Below are positions 1-10,443 of a DNA stretch of 64,000 bases, piece after piece. The translations under genes and the position numbers were made by a program. This DNA comes from Diploptera punctata (Eukaryota; Arthropoda; Insecta; Blattodea; Blaberidae), in the NCBI GenBank assembly GCA_030220185.1, contig JASPKZ010001246.1, positions 62,001-126,000 on the forward strand, written 5' to 3'. The first letter of the stretch is position 1. Each line of letters begins with the position of its first letter. Below the pieces are notes generated by a model that ran no database searches, was not told the DNA's origin, and saw only the letters and a program-made list of their open reading frames with translations.

Positions 1-306
1 GGAACAAGAAACAATGAGCAGCTATTGGGTTTAAGGTTTGCTGTTTCAAACCTGGCTGAAGAGCATAAAAACTCTATAAATTCTTTTAGAAGGGTATTAA
101 AATTATGTATAAAAATTAAGATAAGAGGCTCATGAGCAAAATTTATCAGCCCTTTCACAGCCAGCTTTAAACTGCAATGATCCCGAGTCCTATGTCAGCC
201 AGTAGCATAGCTACTTATAGGGCTTCCCATACTGAACAGGCCTTGGGTGAGAAATCAGACAAAAAATATAAACCAGCATTGAAGGTGGAAAAGAGTTTGA
301 TTTTCT

Positions 307-519
307 AATGGCAGAAATGGTGGATGAGATGCCAATGAGTAAGAGAAACTACAAGTTTCCATGTCCTTTTTTTTTCAATTGCCATTCATGCCATGTCTTG
401 CCCATTGCAGTCTGTTAGACTTAACTCTTCTTATAATATCTGGTTTTCCATAAAGATTATGTAGCAACCTCCTTCAATGGCGGAAATTGTGGATGAGATA
501 TCAATGGGTAAGAGAAACT
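307..519 (+). repeat. Duplicated 44-bp segment, about 169 bp apart
   Basis: The segments 307-350 and 476-519 are near-identical (starting AATGGC and ending AAGAGAAACT), separated by unrelated AT-rich DNA. I do not recognise the family. The rest of 1-640 shows no gene I can support. Confidence 0.5.
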
Positions 520-639
520 CAGTACCATAGAGAAGGCAACTTTCTATGAGAGAAAAACCTATACAAATTTTTGGTCCTCCAGGTTGGAGATAGAATATTA
601 CGCCAGTTCCCTAACTCCATAAAATATTTTGCTATGAAA

Positions 640-2360
640 TCTCAACAAATTAAAACTAACTGCCTCATGGACACCAACCAAAGCAAGGGTTAAAGAAAAC
701 AATTAGAACCAACAGACAGATTAGTGTCATTTGATGTAGTTTCACTGTTTTCCTTTCCAGCATTCCTAGAGAAACCATTATTGAATTTTGGAAAAAATAG
801 TTAAACAAAAACAAATTAGAAAAATAAAACATAAAGGAATATATTATTTTAATCAAATTATACATTGAACAAATTTTTTTTTTACATAAAATGGAAAATT
901 TTACAAAGTTCTGGACTTTATATGGAAAACCCCCTATCGCCCTTTTGGCTAATTTATTTATGGGAAGTTTTGAGCAGAAAATAACAAGTGGACACCTTTG
1001 GAAATTCAGAGTAGAACTATAAAATTTACCATAGAAACTGAAATTGAAAGACAAATCCCATATTTAATCTAAATTTAACAAGAAATGGAGAAAACTAGAT
1101 AGACACAATTAAATTATTGTAAATCAATAGTAAAGAGAAAAATTTCTGCCTGAACTGGGAATCGAACCCCGAACCTTTAACTTTCCGTGCTAATGCTCTG
1201 TCCACTGAGCTTATTACTTATTTCTATCATAGTAATAGCTTTAGCTTCTCAATATTAATTTAATAAATAATGCTATAGCTGTGGGGAGTCCCTTCATGTC
1301 TTCTTCAGGTAGAAGCCATTCATTGTGTATTTGTGAATGATGATTCATTGCAATTGAATGTGGGACCAGTAGAGTAAGGTAAAGGAAGGATTTCTGCTTG
1401 GATGGGAATGAAGCCTGGATTAGCTAGTGGACAGCATTAGCATGGAATGCTAAAGGTTCGGGGTTCGATTCCCGGTTCAGGCAGACATTTTTCTCTTTAC
1501 CGTTGATTTACAGTAATTTAATTGTGTTCATTAATTTACTTATTTCTATCATAGTAATAGCTTTAGCTTCTTGATATTAATTTTAAAAACTAGATAGAAT
1601 TTGGAATATACAGACAGAATACACATATAGATAACTATATTAAAGCTTTGGGATTCAACCATTTTGTTCACAAAGAGGCAGTGTTCAATATACCTATGAG
1701 TAAAGAAAATTATGAAAAAGAAAAAGAATATATAATTAATGCTGCAACAGAAAACTGAAGAAAATATGGTATACAAGAAAATAAATAATATTAAAAGACA
1801 AAAATTAATCAACGAAAGCATGCTTATAAAACAAACAGAAGAAAAAATAAAATTCAAGAAATTCACTTACCATCCATTGAAATGCCACAAGTTTAAAAAA
1901 ATGTTCAAAAAGTTTAATATAAGATTGGCACCGAAGAACGAATATAGTCTATGTAGGATAATTAAAACCAATAAAAATGAAAAAAATTGAAGAAGAAAAC
2001 AAATCAGGAATTTATTAGATCAAATGCAGGGATTGTGACAAAATTTACATAGGGAAAAACAAAAAGAAATTTGAAAACTAGGGTGAAAGAACATCTTAGA
2101 AATGTCACAAATGGTGAAGTGGAAAAGTCAGCAGTAGCTACTCATGCTTGGTCTGAAAGACATCTAATTGAATCAAAAGCCAGTCTAATTAAACAAATAG
2201 ATGAACAAAAAAAACTCACGGTTTGGGAAAAAAATCCACATAAAAAAAACAAGAAAGAAAAACTTATGAACTTTGAAATTCCTGCAGATTCTGATTGGAT
2301 CCGGAGGTTTATTGGTCCACCAACAGAGGGAAGAAGTAAAAGTAACTGAAATTGTCCAAA
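640..2360 (+). mobile_element. Degenerate Penelope-like element (RT and GIY-YIG remnants), split by a SINE
   Basis: Seen: about 700-1080 reads in broken frames as the Penelope-type reverse transcriptase (LVSFDVVSLF-like start, then GKPPIAL-type and FMGSFEQ blocks). From 1598 the same coding direction continues as the linker and the GIY-YIG endonuclease region (the TRVKEHLRNV motif near 2072-2105, then an HAWSE..LIE..ASLIKQ stretch to 2349). The parts before 1103 and after 1585 join across a tRNA-like insertion with a 12-bp TSD (1091-1102 and 1586-1597). Stops and shifts throughout show it is dead. Family knowledge: PLEs encode a single RT plus GIY-YIG protein. Confidence 0.8.
1103..1585. mobile_element. 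Fold-back tRNA-like SINE with 12-bp TSD
   Basis: The insertion is flanked by AAAACTAGATAG at 1091-1102 and 1586-1597. It holds a minus-oriented tRNA-like segment (about 1148-1211) and a plus-oriented one (1413-1482, B-box GGTTCGATTCC). Each is bordered by AAGAGAAAAATTT or its complement, so the two arms can pair. The right end, CTTTAGCTTCTTGATATTAA, recurs at the ends of 41035-41225 and 46001-46440, which defines the family. The tRNA-like part lies internally, not at the 5' end as in ordinary SINEs. Confidence 0.75.
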
Positions 2361-3060
2361 ACGTTATCTGAGCATTTGGTCAATTGCTGTTAATTCTTGA
2401 AAATTAAGCTGTCAGACAAGTTTTACTTGAAAATCTTCACATGAAGAAAGTCTATGTGAAGGTTTTGCCCAAACTCCTCACTCAGAAACATAAGGATTCC
2501 AGAATGAACATGTATGCTGAAATCTTTCACAGCATTGAAAGTGATCCCCAACTCTTTTAATGTGTCATTATAGATCTACGAGTTAATGAAGAACTCTATA
2601 GGTTCAAGTACTGACGTGACTGTAGTGGGGGCTACAAGTCAGCTATGGGCAATTCAATAGGCCTCGTTACACTAGTAATGCACAAGTCATACTTTGACTG
2701 TGAATTATAGAATCAAGGTAATTTAATATATCACAGTGTAACACATATTGGTAGAAAAACAATTTAATACACACAAGATCAAGAGCATAACTAACTCCTA
2801 TTACTACCAATCTGGAAGATGGGAAAGTGGTCTGTGACACAGGTTATTTATTACAGTTGTAGAACTATACTTAAGAGAAACCTGGTTGTTTCAATATGAT
2901 TCAGAAAGTAAATGTCAATCCATGGATTGGAAAAGTTCTGCTCCTTCAAGAAATAAGAAGATATGGTTGAGCAAGTCTAAGTTCAAATCAACGATGATCT
3001 TTTTTCCAATATCCAAGGGATCATTCACATTGAATTTGTACAGACTGTTAACTAGGTGTA
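2361..3060. other. No gene or recognised repeat
   Basis: AT-rich DNA after the PLE remnant. Short open frames here (for example 2886-3116) have no recognisable motif or coding character. Confidence 0.5.
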
Positions 3061-3855
3061 CGGCAAACTCTCAATTATCCGTGTTAATTGAGACCGAAAT
3101 ATGCATGGAAAAATGAAAAAAACACGGATAATCCAATTAAGTTATTCGGCGTCACTGAAGTTGATCAGAGATTTATTTACCCACTTTAACACTACTTAAA
3201 TGCAACAAATATTCATAAAATGTTATATTAAATGAATTTAGATGTGAGTCATAATATCGTTATTTTATTTTACTCGTAAATATGAAAAAAGGAAAAGTGG
3301 GACTATTTCCTGTTATGACCACTCTGGTTACAACAGTTATTCAAAATGGCCATTGTAACCAGCGACAACTACACTAGTAACCACAGATATCCACACTTAT
3401 AACCAGCGATGACAAATAATCAGCGATAACCACCGATGACCACACTAGTAACCACCGATGAGTAATCACCGATGACCACACTAGTAACCACTGATGATCA
3501 CACTACTAACCAGCAAAAAGCCCACTGCCACCAGCATATCTGTTGTTTCGATCTGTAACAACAAACTTTCAGTGACTCACACAAAGGAAATTTCCAAAAC
3601 TGTATTGTATTCTCAGAATGTTGGTTGTTACTGTTAAATGCATCAGGGGAGGGGGTTGTGAGTGAAGGTTACTCTATTGTGCTAGTTTCTAAGCGCAGTT
3701 CACAGTAGCACATTTAAAAATAAATAATTTTTCATTACAATACAAAATACAGTACAGTATTTATCTTCATGTTTAAAAAAAATACAGTAAAAAGTGTCAT
3801 GCTGGGATAATCTGCAAACCGGATAATGCGCACACGGATAATCGGGAGTTTGCTG
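3061..3855. mobile_element. Non-autonomous pogo/Tigger-like DNA transposon
   Basis: Terminal inverted repeats are visible: the left end CGGCAAACTCTCAATTATCC matches the complement of the right end (CAGCAAACTCCCGATTATCC), both flanked by TA. GGATAAT motifs recur inside both ends. The TA target and CAG-type terminus fit the pogo/Tigger group of Tc1/mariner elements. No transposase frame is visible, so this is a deletion derivative. Confidence 0.75.
3355..3515 (+). repeat. Minisatellite of ACCACCGATGACCACACTAGTA-like units
   Basis: Imperfect tandem copies of a roughly 20-22 bp unit (CACACTAGTAACCACCGATG) lie inside the pogo/Tigger-like element. Confidence 0.6.
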
Positions 3856-4311
3856 TACTATAAAAGAATCTGATACTTACCTGAGCAACTAAAACACAAA
3901 AATTCCTGAAATATGGAAAAATTTCTCAGACTTGTTCACTATCTGTCAAGAGGTTTTAAAAAAAAAAAGCACAAAGTCCCCATGTAAAAACATTGCCATT
4001 CTCATTACACCTAGCTCCAGTGTGAATATTTTATTCGAGGTCAAATTTGCATTAAAAAGAAACTGGTTTAGTTCTTAAATCTAATAAAGGCATTGTTTTT
4101 TCCACTGCTACAACTAAACTAAGGTCGGTTTTCAAGAACCAAGCTTTCCACGAAGAACAACTCTCAGCGTCTCTCCGTGGTTAATTATCTGGGTCATGCA
4201 GAGCCTACTCTTACTGGCTCACTCTATTCAACAACATGTGTTAACAAATATTTAAGTAAAAAAGTTTCCAGGATTAATTGAAAGATGAGAGTCTCGGGTT
4301 ACGGAAGATGG

Positions 4312-4655
4312 AGATGACATGGCCTAGAGAGCTTAGTTCTTGAATACTTAAGTCTCGCATCTTATCATGCCACAGAGCTATAGGGCATGCACTAGTTTGA
4401 GTCCCCATAGGGAAATAAATTTTCTACTAGATTTTTGGCCAATACAGAACCATGCCCACCCAGGATATTGATGAATTTGTATAGCTACATTAAGTAGCGG
4501 CTCCAGGTTAATGGCTGTGGAGTTATATATACTGATCATATATTACCGCTATAATGGCTGGATGGATCATCCATCTCTGTAATTAGTATTTAAGTGGATA
4601 TGAGGTCAGCAGCTAAGAGCCATTAAGGCCTGTAATGCTATAGAGTTTCAACCCA
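4312..4655 (+). mobile_element. SINE copy (same family as 61623-61968)
   Basis: A diverged relative of the full-length SINE at 61623-61968. It has a tRNA-like head with a B-box-like AGTTTGAGTCCCC near 4400, then the shared CATGCCCACCCAG, AGTAGCGGCTCCAGGTTAA, GGCTGGATGGATCATCCA and GAGGTCAGCAGC blocks in the same order. End points are approximate and no clear TSD was found. Confidence 0.6.
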
Positions 4656-5297
4656 ATACCATATGGAGAAGAGATCACGGGTCAGTGCCCTGCAGTCCAC
4701 ATTATTATCAAATATAAACAATGCTTGCAAAAAATCACCTCACATTCTGCATAATTTTCCCTTTTGCTTCCCAGTAAAGTACTGATTGTATCATTGCAAC
4801 ATTCTTTACATTCTTGAAATTACTTCTTGTTTGAAACTGGTGTTGAATCTTAGATATCATACATTAATTGTGGGTAGACAGTTGTTTCTGTAAAATGTTC
4901 ACCAAGACAGTCGTGTCATGGCCTCTTTAAATTTTGAACAGGGCAGTGTATACCTAACATCATTTAAAAATTGAAATTAGATTTGTTTACCTTCAACCAG
5001 GAACATTGATGTATGAATTACCTTTATTGTAATGGTAAAGTATTTGGCATTGTTAAGCCAAATTAGTTTATTTTGTTCATATAATAAATTATAACCTTGT
5101 TTATCTGAAATAAAGGAGACAGAGCTATTTTGGATAATATGTCTATTTTGATAATATAAGAGAACTATTTTTTCTTAAAAAAGGAACAAATATAAATATT
5201 TGACAGGTGGGAAAAAGTACATAAATCGAAATAGTGAACTTTTCAGGTGATTTTTTTTAATTATCTTAAGTAGAATTGAAATTTAATGTGCAAATAG

Positions 5298-5515
5298 TTA
5301 GTCACTCGCCCTCAATCTTTGGGTCGCGAGTTCGTGTATTGGTCACTCCATGCACCATGAGGTGTAGATCAATGCCTATACCATATTCCAGATGTCTTCA
5401 ATGCAGTAAGCCAGCCCTCCCCTTCATTTAAAATGCTGACGCGTCATTGGTTGCGTTGCATGTGTCTGGTGGGAAATCCCACATCAGCATTATTCACAAT
5501 ATAACGATATAAGTC
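5298..5515 (+). mobile_element. Possible tRNA-derived SINE fragment
   Basis: A tRNA-like head (TTAGTCACTCGCC ... GGGTCGCGAGTTCG, a weak B box) is followed by about 170 bp of non-coding DNA ending at the start of a LINE fragment. Assignment rests only on the promoter-like boxes. Confidence 0.35.
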
Positions 5516-5627
5516 AGAGACACTTGTCGTCCCAACTCCTTTCAAAAAAACATAAAAATGAAAATATGTAAAACTATTATTCTACCAGTTATATTATATG
5601 GATGAGAAACATGGACTCTTACTTTAA
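5516..5627 (+). mobile_element. LINE family 1 fragment, left part
   Basis: Matches 40900-41010 of the longer LINE family 1 copy (TCCCAACTCCTTTCAAAAAA, then CCAGTTATATTATATGGATG). This encodes the ILPVILYG.ETWTL part of the RT C-terminal region. It is cut at TTAA by the element at 5628-6661 and resumes at 6662. Confidence 0.75.
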
Positions 5628-6661
5628 CCCTTGTATGCCAGCCTCTGTGCACGGTACTGACCTACTACTTATCACATGCCGCCGCGCTCAGCACGTGGTA
5701 CTGACCTGAATGGCAAGTTATTTAAACTGAATTTGTGGCCTGAATTTTTAAGATAACTCAATTGTGTTAAAATATAAATATAGACAGAAAACATAGCTGT
5801 CAGATTATACATATAAAGTCTGCTTATATAAATTATTATAATTGTTATATTAGATGTAGTTTCCATGATTTCAAACTGAGGTTTGACTTGTGTATGTAGC
5901 GCAGTGTTCATTTTCCGCTGAAAAAATGTGGAGAAAAATATAATATTAATAATTATAAGTATTGCAATACCTTCTCTAAAGTATGGAAAATGTATTATAA
6001 TTGATAACAAGAACTGGATGACGAATACCAGCTTTCAAATAGTTCTTTTACTATCCACGACCACCACAGCGCAGCGACTGATTTGAGCTGCTCTCTTGAA
6101 GCTGGTTCATGTACTATTTGAAATATTCTAACTCAGATCGAAAGTCAACATTTCAAGCTATCGATTTGTATATAATATGATCGAATAAGTGAGTCATATA
6201 AACATAGAGAACCGATATGAAGTCTATGGCATTTGCTGCATAGAGAGGTTTGCTGTCCATTCAAGTCTCAACATTCACTGATAATTTATTTTTAGACACG
6301 CACATTTTCCTGGAATTTGACCTTCAGACACCCACAGGTGACGGTATAACGTATCAGCTGTTCTAAATACAGGGGTGTCCAAGTATAGGACCTCTAAATT
6401 CATTTTAATAACTCACATTTTTTAAAAATAAATTTCTATAATAATTTATTCATATCTGTAAAAACAAATTATAATGTACTGTATTTATTACATTTCTCTA
6501 CATTTTCGTGTTCAATTTAATTCAAAATTCACTAAAATCGGATCATATTTAACCGAGATCTGGCATTTCGAATGTATTCTGGTAAAATTAGCTTTAATTA
6601 TTTAAATGTCCTCCGTCCGCACACCGGATGTCCATTTAAATACTGTTCCAACGCTGAAAGG
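5628..6661. mobile_element. piggyBac-like non-autonomous element in a TTAA site
   Basis: A 1034-bp insertion interrupts a LINE whose sequence reads through directly if it is removed. It is flanked by TTAA at 5624-5627 and 6662-6665. Its ends begin CCCTTGTATGCCAGCC and, read from the other end, CCTTTCAGCGTTGG; piggyBac elements start CCY and duplicate TTAA. Two subterminal copies of CGGTACTGACCT / TGGTACTGACCT lie within 80 bp of the left end. No transposase frame is visible. The inverted repeats match only imperfectly, so the superfamily call rests mainly on TTAA. Confidence 0.6.
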
Positions 6662-7055
6662 TTAAGGGAAGAAAGGAGATTACGAGTATTTGTGAAAGTT
6701 CTTAGGAAAATTCTTGGACCAAAGGGAGATGAACAGACAGTTGAATGGAGAACACTACATAACAGTGAACTACATGGTCTTTATAGGAAGCCAGATATAA
6801 TAAGAACAGTTAAGTATCGTAGACTGCGATGTGCAGGACATGTGGCACGAATGGCGAATGAAAGAGGTGCATGGAAACTTCTTATAGGAAATCCAGAGAG
6901 AAAACACCCAGTTGGTAGACCAAGAATGAGGTGGGAGAATAACATTAACTATGATTTGAGGGAATGATTGGAAAACATTAGCTCAGGATAGGGATGTATG
7001 GAGAGCTTGTGCCCGCACGGCCATGAATCTATGGTTTCAATTGTGCCAGTGAGTT
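6662..7055 (+). pseudogene. LINE family 1 RT C-terminal fragment
   Basis: Continuation of the LINE interrupted at 5628. The frame carries the C-terminal signature of these LINEs: RRLRCAGHVARM near residues 85-97, then HPVGRPRMRWENN. The stop at 6965-6967 falls where the sister copy at 41404-41613 reads on into VDY(T)RNDWKALAQDR, so the reading frame is damaged. The 5' part of the element is missing, as is usual for LINE insertions. Confidence 0.8.
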
Positions 7056-7234
7056 AGTTATTACAACACAAGTTCTTGTTTTTTCCTCTCAGTATCACTT
7101 ATGTGCTAAGTATTGATGAAGTGTTATGTTCAGTAAAATTAAATAAGTCTTGAGCCTACAGTAGTGAATGTGATATATTCAGCTGGCGTGTGCAAGTGTT
7201 TTTTTTAATAAGTGCAGTATCCTTTTCTGAAAAG

Positions 7235-7383
7235 ATGTCCGATAATTCTATGCCAGGTCCTTCCAGAATGTCTCCTGTGAAGAAACATAAACAGAGGAAA
7301 GGATTTCATTCGGGAGAAATGCAGACAATTATAAACGTTTATAAACCGTTATTAAAGGAGAACCCTCACACGGCGATTAGAGA
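7235..7383 (+). pseudogene. Helix-turn-helix-like N-terminal fragment of a DNA transposase (tentative)
   Basis: An ATG at 7235 opens a frame starting MSDNSMPGPSRMSPVKKH and continuing with basic KQRKGF and IINVYKPLLKENP. The frame then runs straight into a long (ATT)n tract. The basic leader followed by a (I/L)xNVYKxxxxE segment resembles N-terminal DNA-binding regions of some insect DDE transposons; this is recalled similarity only. It does not resemble the SMARCE1 N-terminus. I considered it as a 5' exon of that gene but the splice context gives no support: no donor precedes the microsatellite. Confidence 0.3.
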
Positions 7384-7545
7384 TTATTATTATTGGTATT
7401 TATTATTATTTATTAATATATTATTGTTATTATTATTGGTATTCATTAGTAGTATTAGCATTATTTATTATTAGTAGTAGTAGTATTACTATTATATTAT
7501 TATTATTATCATTATTAATTTCATTATTATTGTCAGTATTGAATT
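7384..7545 (+). repeat. (ATT)n-rich microsatellite
   Basis: Imperfect runs of ATT/TTA, interrupted by AGT and ATC units. Confidence 0.9.
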
Positions 7546-8057
7546 TCATTGTTGTTAAACAAATATGTTATAAAACTGTAATTGCGTGTCGATGTACTCG
7601 TAAGGTTTATCCGCTTGTGAAGCGCGCTTTTTTGCCATTACAACCGCTGTTTACATCTGCTCCGTAGACATCTGGAACCAAGTATAGACTAATATGATGA
7701 TAAAAAAAACAAAATCATATTTTTTGACTTGCACACTTCTACTGCTAATCAAAGATATAGCATTAATTTGTTGTAAAATGTAATTTAATTTTTATTATAA
7801 TAAATATACAATAGATTTATTTTATACACAATACTGAGATACCTTATTTTTCTGATATTGATTGCAAGTAATTATATGATACCCTGTTTGTGCTGTTAAT
7901 TGAAGATGAAATATAACTTTGTCTTTTTTTACATTGTATTTGGAAGGAAATTAAAAAAAACTTTTTTGCAGTGTTTATGTTAAAGAGGTATTAATTGTAA
8001 TAATTAAGGCTTGTAATGACAAATGAGTAATAGGTGAGAATAATTGAACTGTTATAG

Positions 8058-8264
8058 GGAGATACACGAGTTCCGAAACCACCAAAACCACCAGAGAAGC
8101 CACTTATGCCATACATGCGATATAGTCGCAAAGTATGGGATCAAGTGAAAGCACAAAATCCTGAGTTAAAACTATGGGAAATTGGAAAAATAATTGGTCA
8201 GATGTGGCGGGACTTGCCAGAAGAAGACAAAACAGAATATGTAGAAGAATATGAAGCAGAAAAA
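8058..8264 (+). CDS. SMARCE1: SMARCE1/BAF57 (dalao/Bap111) exon with the HMG box
   Basis: This exon encodes the HMG-box DNA-binding domain of the SWI/SNF (BAP) subunit BAF57, which bends and binds DNA in the nucleus as part of the ATP-dependent remodelling complex. The 69 codons begin [20 protein letters not shown] and contain the HMG-box landmarks [24 protein letters not shown] and YVEEYEAEK. These match the family closely enough to name the gene. The exon is bounded by an acceptor (TTATAG at 8052-8057) and a strong donor (GTAAGT at 8265), and is phase 0 at both ends. The preceding N-terminal coding exon was not found between 1 and 8057. The HMG core is intact with no stop. Confidence 0.95.
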
Positions 8265-8639
8265 GTAAGTTCTTGTGTTGATTAATTGGGTAAGTGAGAT
8301 GAATTAAGTAATTTATCTTTTTTTATTTTGATAAACCATTCCTCATATTTATAATTTATTGGGTTCTAGAGAATTATATGATAATACATACAACATAAAA
8401 TACTGAGTTTTCAATCCATATTAATGAAGTGGCTAATAATAAAGGAAACATAATATTTTGTACATCTTTATACATGACTTTAGATTTTATTTTTTCTGGG
8501 TTATACTATTCACACAAGTTGTTATTCGTAGAATTTATATTTTCTGGAAGTTTATTTTACTCTTTCACTAGACTTCATGGTTGCACAGTCTTTCTCTCCA
8601 GAATTAAAGGTTAATTTTACTGCATAACCATGCACTACA

Positions 8640-8822
8640 CTAAGGCCGACTTAACCCCACATAGTTCCTATACACTTTTTATAAGAGACTGATTGTGCTA
8701 AAGGCTCAGTCTGGATACAAATGAATGCAGAAAGATATCCATCCTCTGATCCCCAGAATCAAAGCAGGCAGTCTAGCCCGTAGTCAGATGCCTTATCACC
8801 TAAGCTATATGGACCTTGTCCA
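8640..8822 (-). mobile_element. Probable tRNA-derived SINE, minus strand
   Basis: On the minus strand a tRNA-like head (GCTTAGGTGATAAGGCATCTGAC, D arm and A box; TTTGATTCTGGGG, B box) starts near 8822. It is followed by a body that ends near 8640. No TSD was found. The following stretch to 9420 is AT- and pyrimidine-rich with no gene. Confidence 0.45.
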
Positions 8823-9435
8823 TTCCTGAAAATAAGGAAAATATGTATATTTTTAATAATTAAGTTATTTAGTCTGTATATTCTTAACCTCATAATAATA
8901 ATATAATATGTAAGAATATACAGACCAAATAACTTAATTATTAAGTAACCTCTTAATGTTACTTCCTATTGTATTTTTAAAATGTATACCTTTATTTACC
9001 TCTTAACTTCAATAATCATTAATAATAGTATGTTCCTTTTATTATTTCTTTCTCATACATTTATTTACTCCTTCCTTTTTTCTCATATTCTTTTTTGCTC
9101 ATATGGTAACTCATTAGGACTCTAGTGTTTAAAGCAGTTGGCTCTTATCACCATTATTTACATTTTAACTTTAAATTTTCCTTTATTTCTCTCTTTCTCT
9201 CTCACATTTTTTCTTCCTTCCTTTTTTTCTCTCATTTTTTCTTTCCCATTTAAGTAGCCTGTTAGATCTCAGTGTATATAAATAAATTTTCTTTAAAAAC
9301 ACAAATAAAATAAAGCACTTAACAATCAATAAAAAAATTGTGTATGATTTGTTAAATTTTTGTACGACCTTTGAAGAACAGGTATAGATTTTGATAATCC
9401 AAATTTCTTTAAAAGTCTTTTTTGATATGTTTATT

Positions 9436-9754
9436 CCATCCATCCATAGTAATTCTGCCCAAGGGCAGGTCTTTCACTGCAATCATAGCATTTTTGTGTA
9501 TGCTTTGCAGATTTACTAGGGACTTATATGTGTGGTAGCTTCCCGTTGCTTTTCACACTGGTGAAGGATGATGATGATAATGGCCATGTGATTTTGGGGA
9601 CTGTTTGGGTCTTAAAGTTTTCCTGACATTTGTCTTACAGGTGAGGAAAAACTCCGATAAAAACTTCACCCAGAAAAACTGTCCTGACCGGGGATCGAAC
9701 CCGGGCCCGCTGTGTGACAAGGCAGCATGCTACCTCGAGACCACAGTGGTGGAC
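9436..9754 (-). mobile_element. tRNA-derived SINE with 12-bp TSD
   Basis: A 319-bp insertion is flanked by GATATGTTTATT at 9424-9435 and 9755-9766. On the minus strand the 5' end is a tRNA-like head (TCTCGAGGTAGCATGCTGCC, then GGGTTCGATCCCCGG, a near-perfect B box). The body contains GTTTTTCCTCACCTGTAAG and the tail reads ACTATGGATGG. The anticodon-like loop has CTTGTCAC, suggesting descent from a tRNA-Asp-like sequence. It lies in the SMARCE1 intron just upstream of the exon at 9884. Confidence 0.8.
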
Positions 9755-9883
9755 GATATGTTTATTATGTTAGAATTATTTTTAATTTATAAACACCTTA
9801 CCTCCTATATTTTCTCATTAGTTTGATACAGTAATTTAATTTAAAACCATTTTTGACATTGGTAAAATTAATGCATGTTACAG

Positions 9884-9959
9884 CTGGAATATGAGAAGAA
9901 CTTAAAAGTGTACCACAACTCACCTGCCTATGTGGCATACATTGCAGCCAAGACCCGTG
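9884..9959 (+). CDS. SMARCE1: SMARCE1/BAF57 exon following the HMG box
   Basis: Reads [20 protein letters not shown] then AAKTR, the conserved segment directly after the HMG box in SMARCE1 proteins. The acceptor is the CAG at 9881-9883. The favoured donor is GTAAGT at 9960, leaving one base that completes an Ala codon with the next exon (phase 1). A second in-frame donor, GTAGGT at 9969, lies 9 bp downstream; using it would add three residues and keep the frame. The following intron is about 21.6 kb and is filled with transposons. Confidence 0.92.
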
Positions 9960-10204
9960 GTAAGTCTGGTAGGTAGACGCCCACTTGATAATTCTCGATG
10001 GTCGTCTTGTATGAATTCTGTTAATTCTTTCTTATTGACCATATGATCAGCATACTTTTTGTAATTGATATACTTGCTCTGTGAGAAGAATGAATTGTGT
10101 GTTTAAAATTAGCACTTCCCATTCAAATCAGAAATTTAAAATAATCAAAATATTTGTTGAGCAATAATTATTACAAATCCATTTTCTGAAATTTCACTTG
10201 GGTA

Positions 10205-10385
10205 CATACAATAACTAGCAGCTCAAGGTTGAGAAAACTGGCTATAACATCTGAGGACCAGATACACTGACCACATGTCTTCTATATATTAATTTTATGG
10301 ATAGTCATCCACCCCTGTGTTTCACACATTGATGTGAGGTTAGCAGCCAAAAGCATTGTAGGTCTATCATGCCATGGGAAATGAA
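10205..10385 (+). mobile_element. 5'-truncated SINE (61623-61968 family)
   Basis: Shares AATAACTAGCAGCTCAAGGTT, TGACCACATGTC and GTGAGGTTAGCAGCCAAAAG blocks in order with the full-length copy at 61623-61968. The tRNA-like head is missing. Confidence 0.6.
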
Positions 10386-10443
10386 GAATACTCTTTGTGC
10401 CATTTAGACACATTCGTATAAGTTTAACTAACTTTTTAGGAAT

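Noticed and set aside
3355..3515. CRISPR-like array
   Set aside because: Direct short repeats without unique spacers, in a eukaryotic transposon; a minisatellite.
7190..7474. First coding exon of SMARCE1
   Set aside because: No similarity to the N-terminus of that family, no donor before the microsatellite, and the frame is extended only by ATT repeats.
9183..9443. Lys/Arg/Glu-rich protein on the minus strand
   Set aside because: The frame is a product of a pyrimidine-rich (CTTT)n-like tract; no motif.
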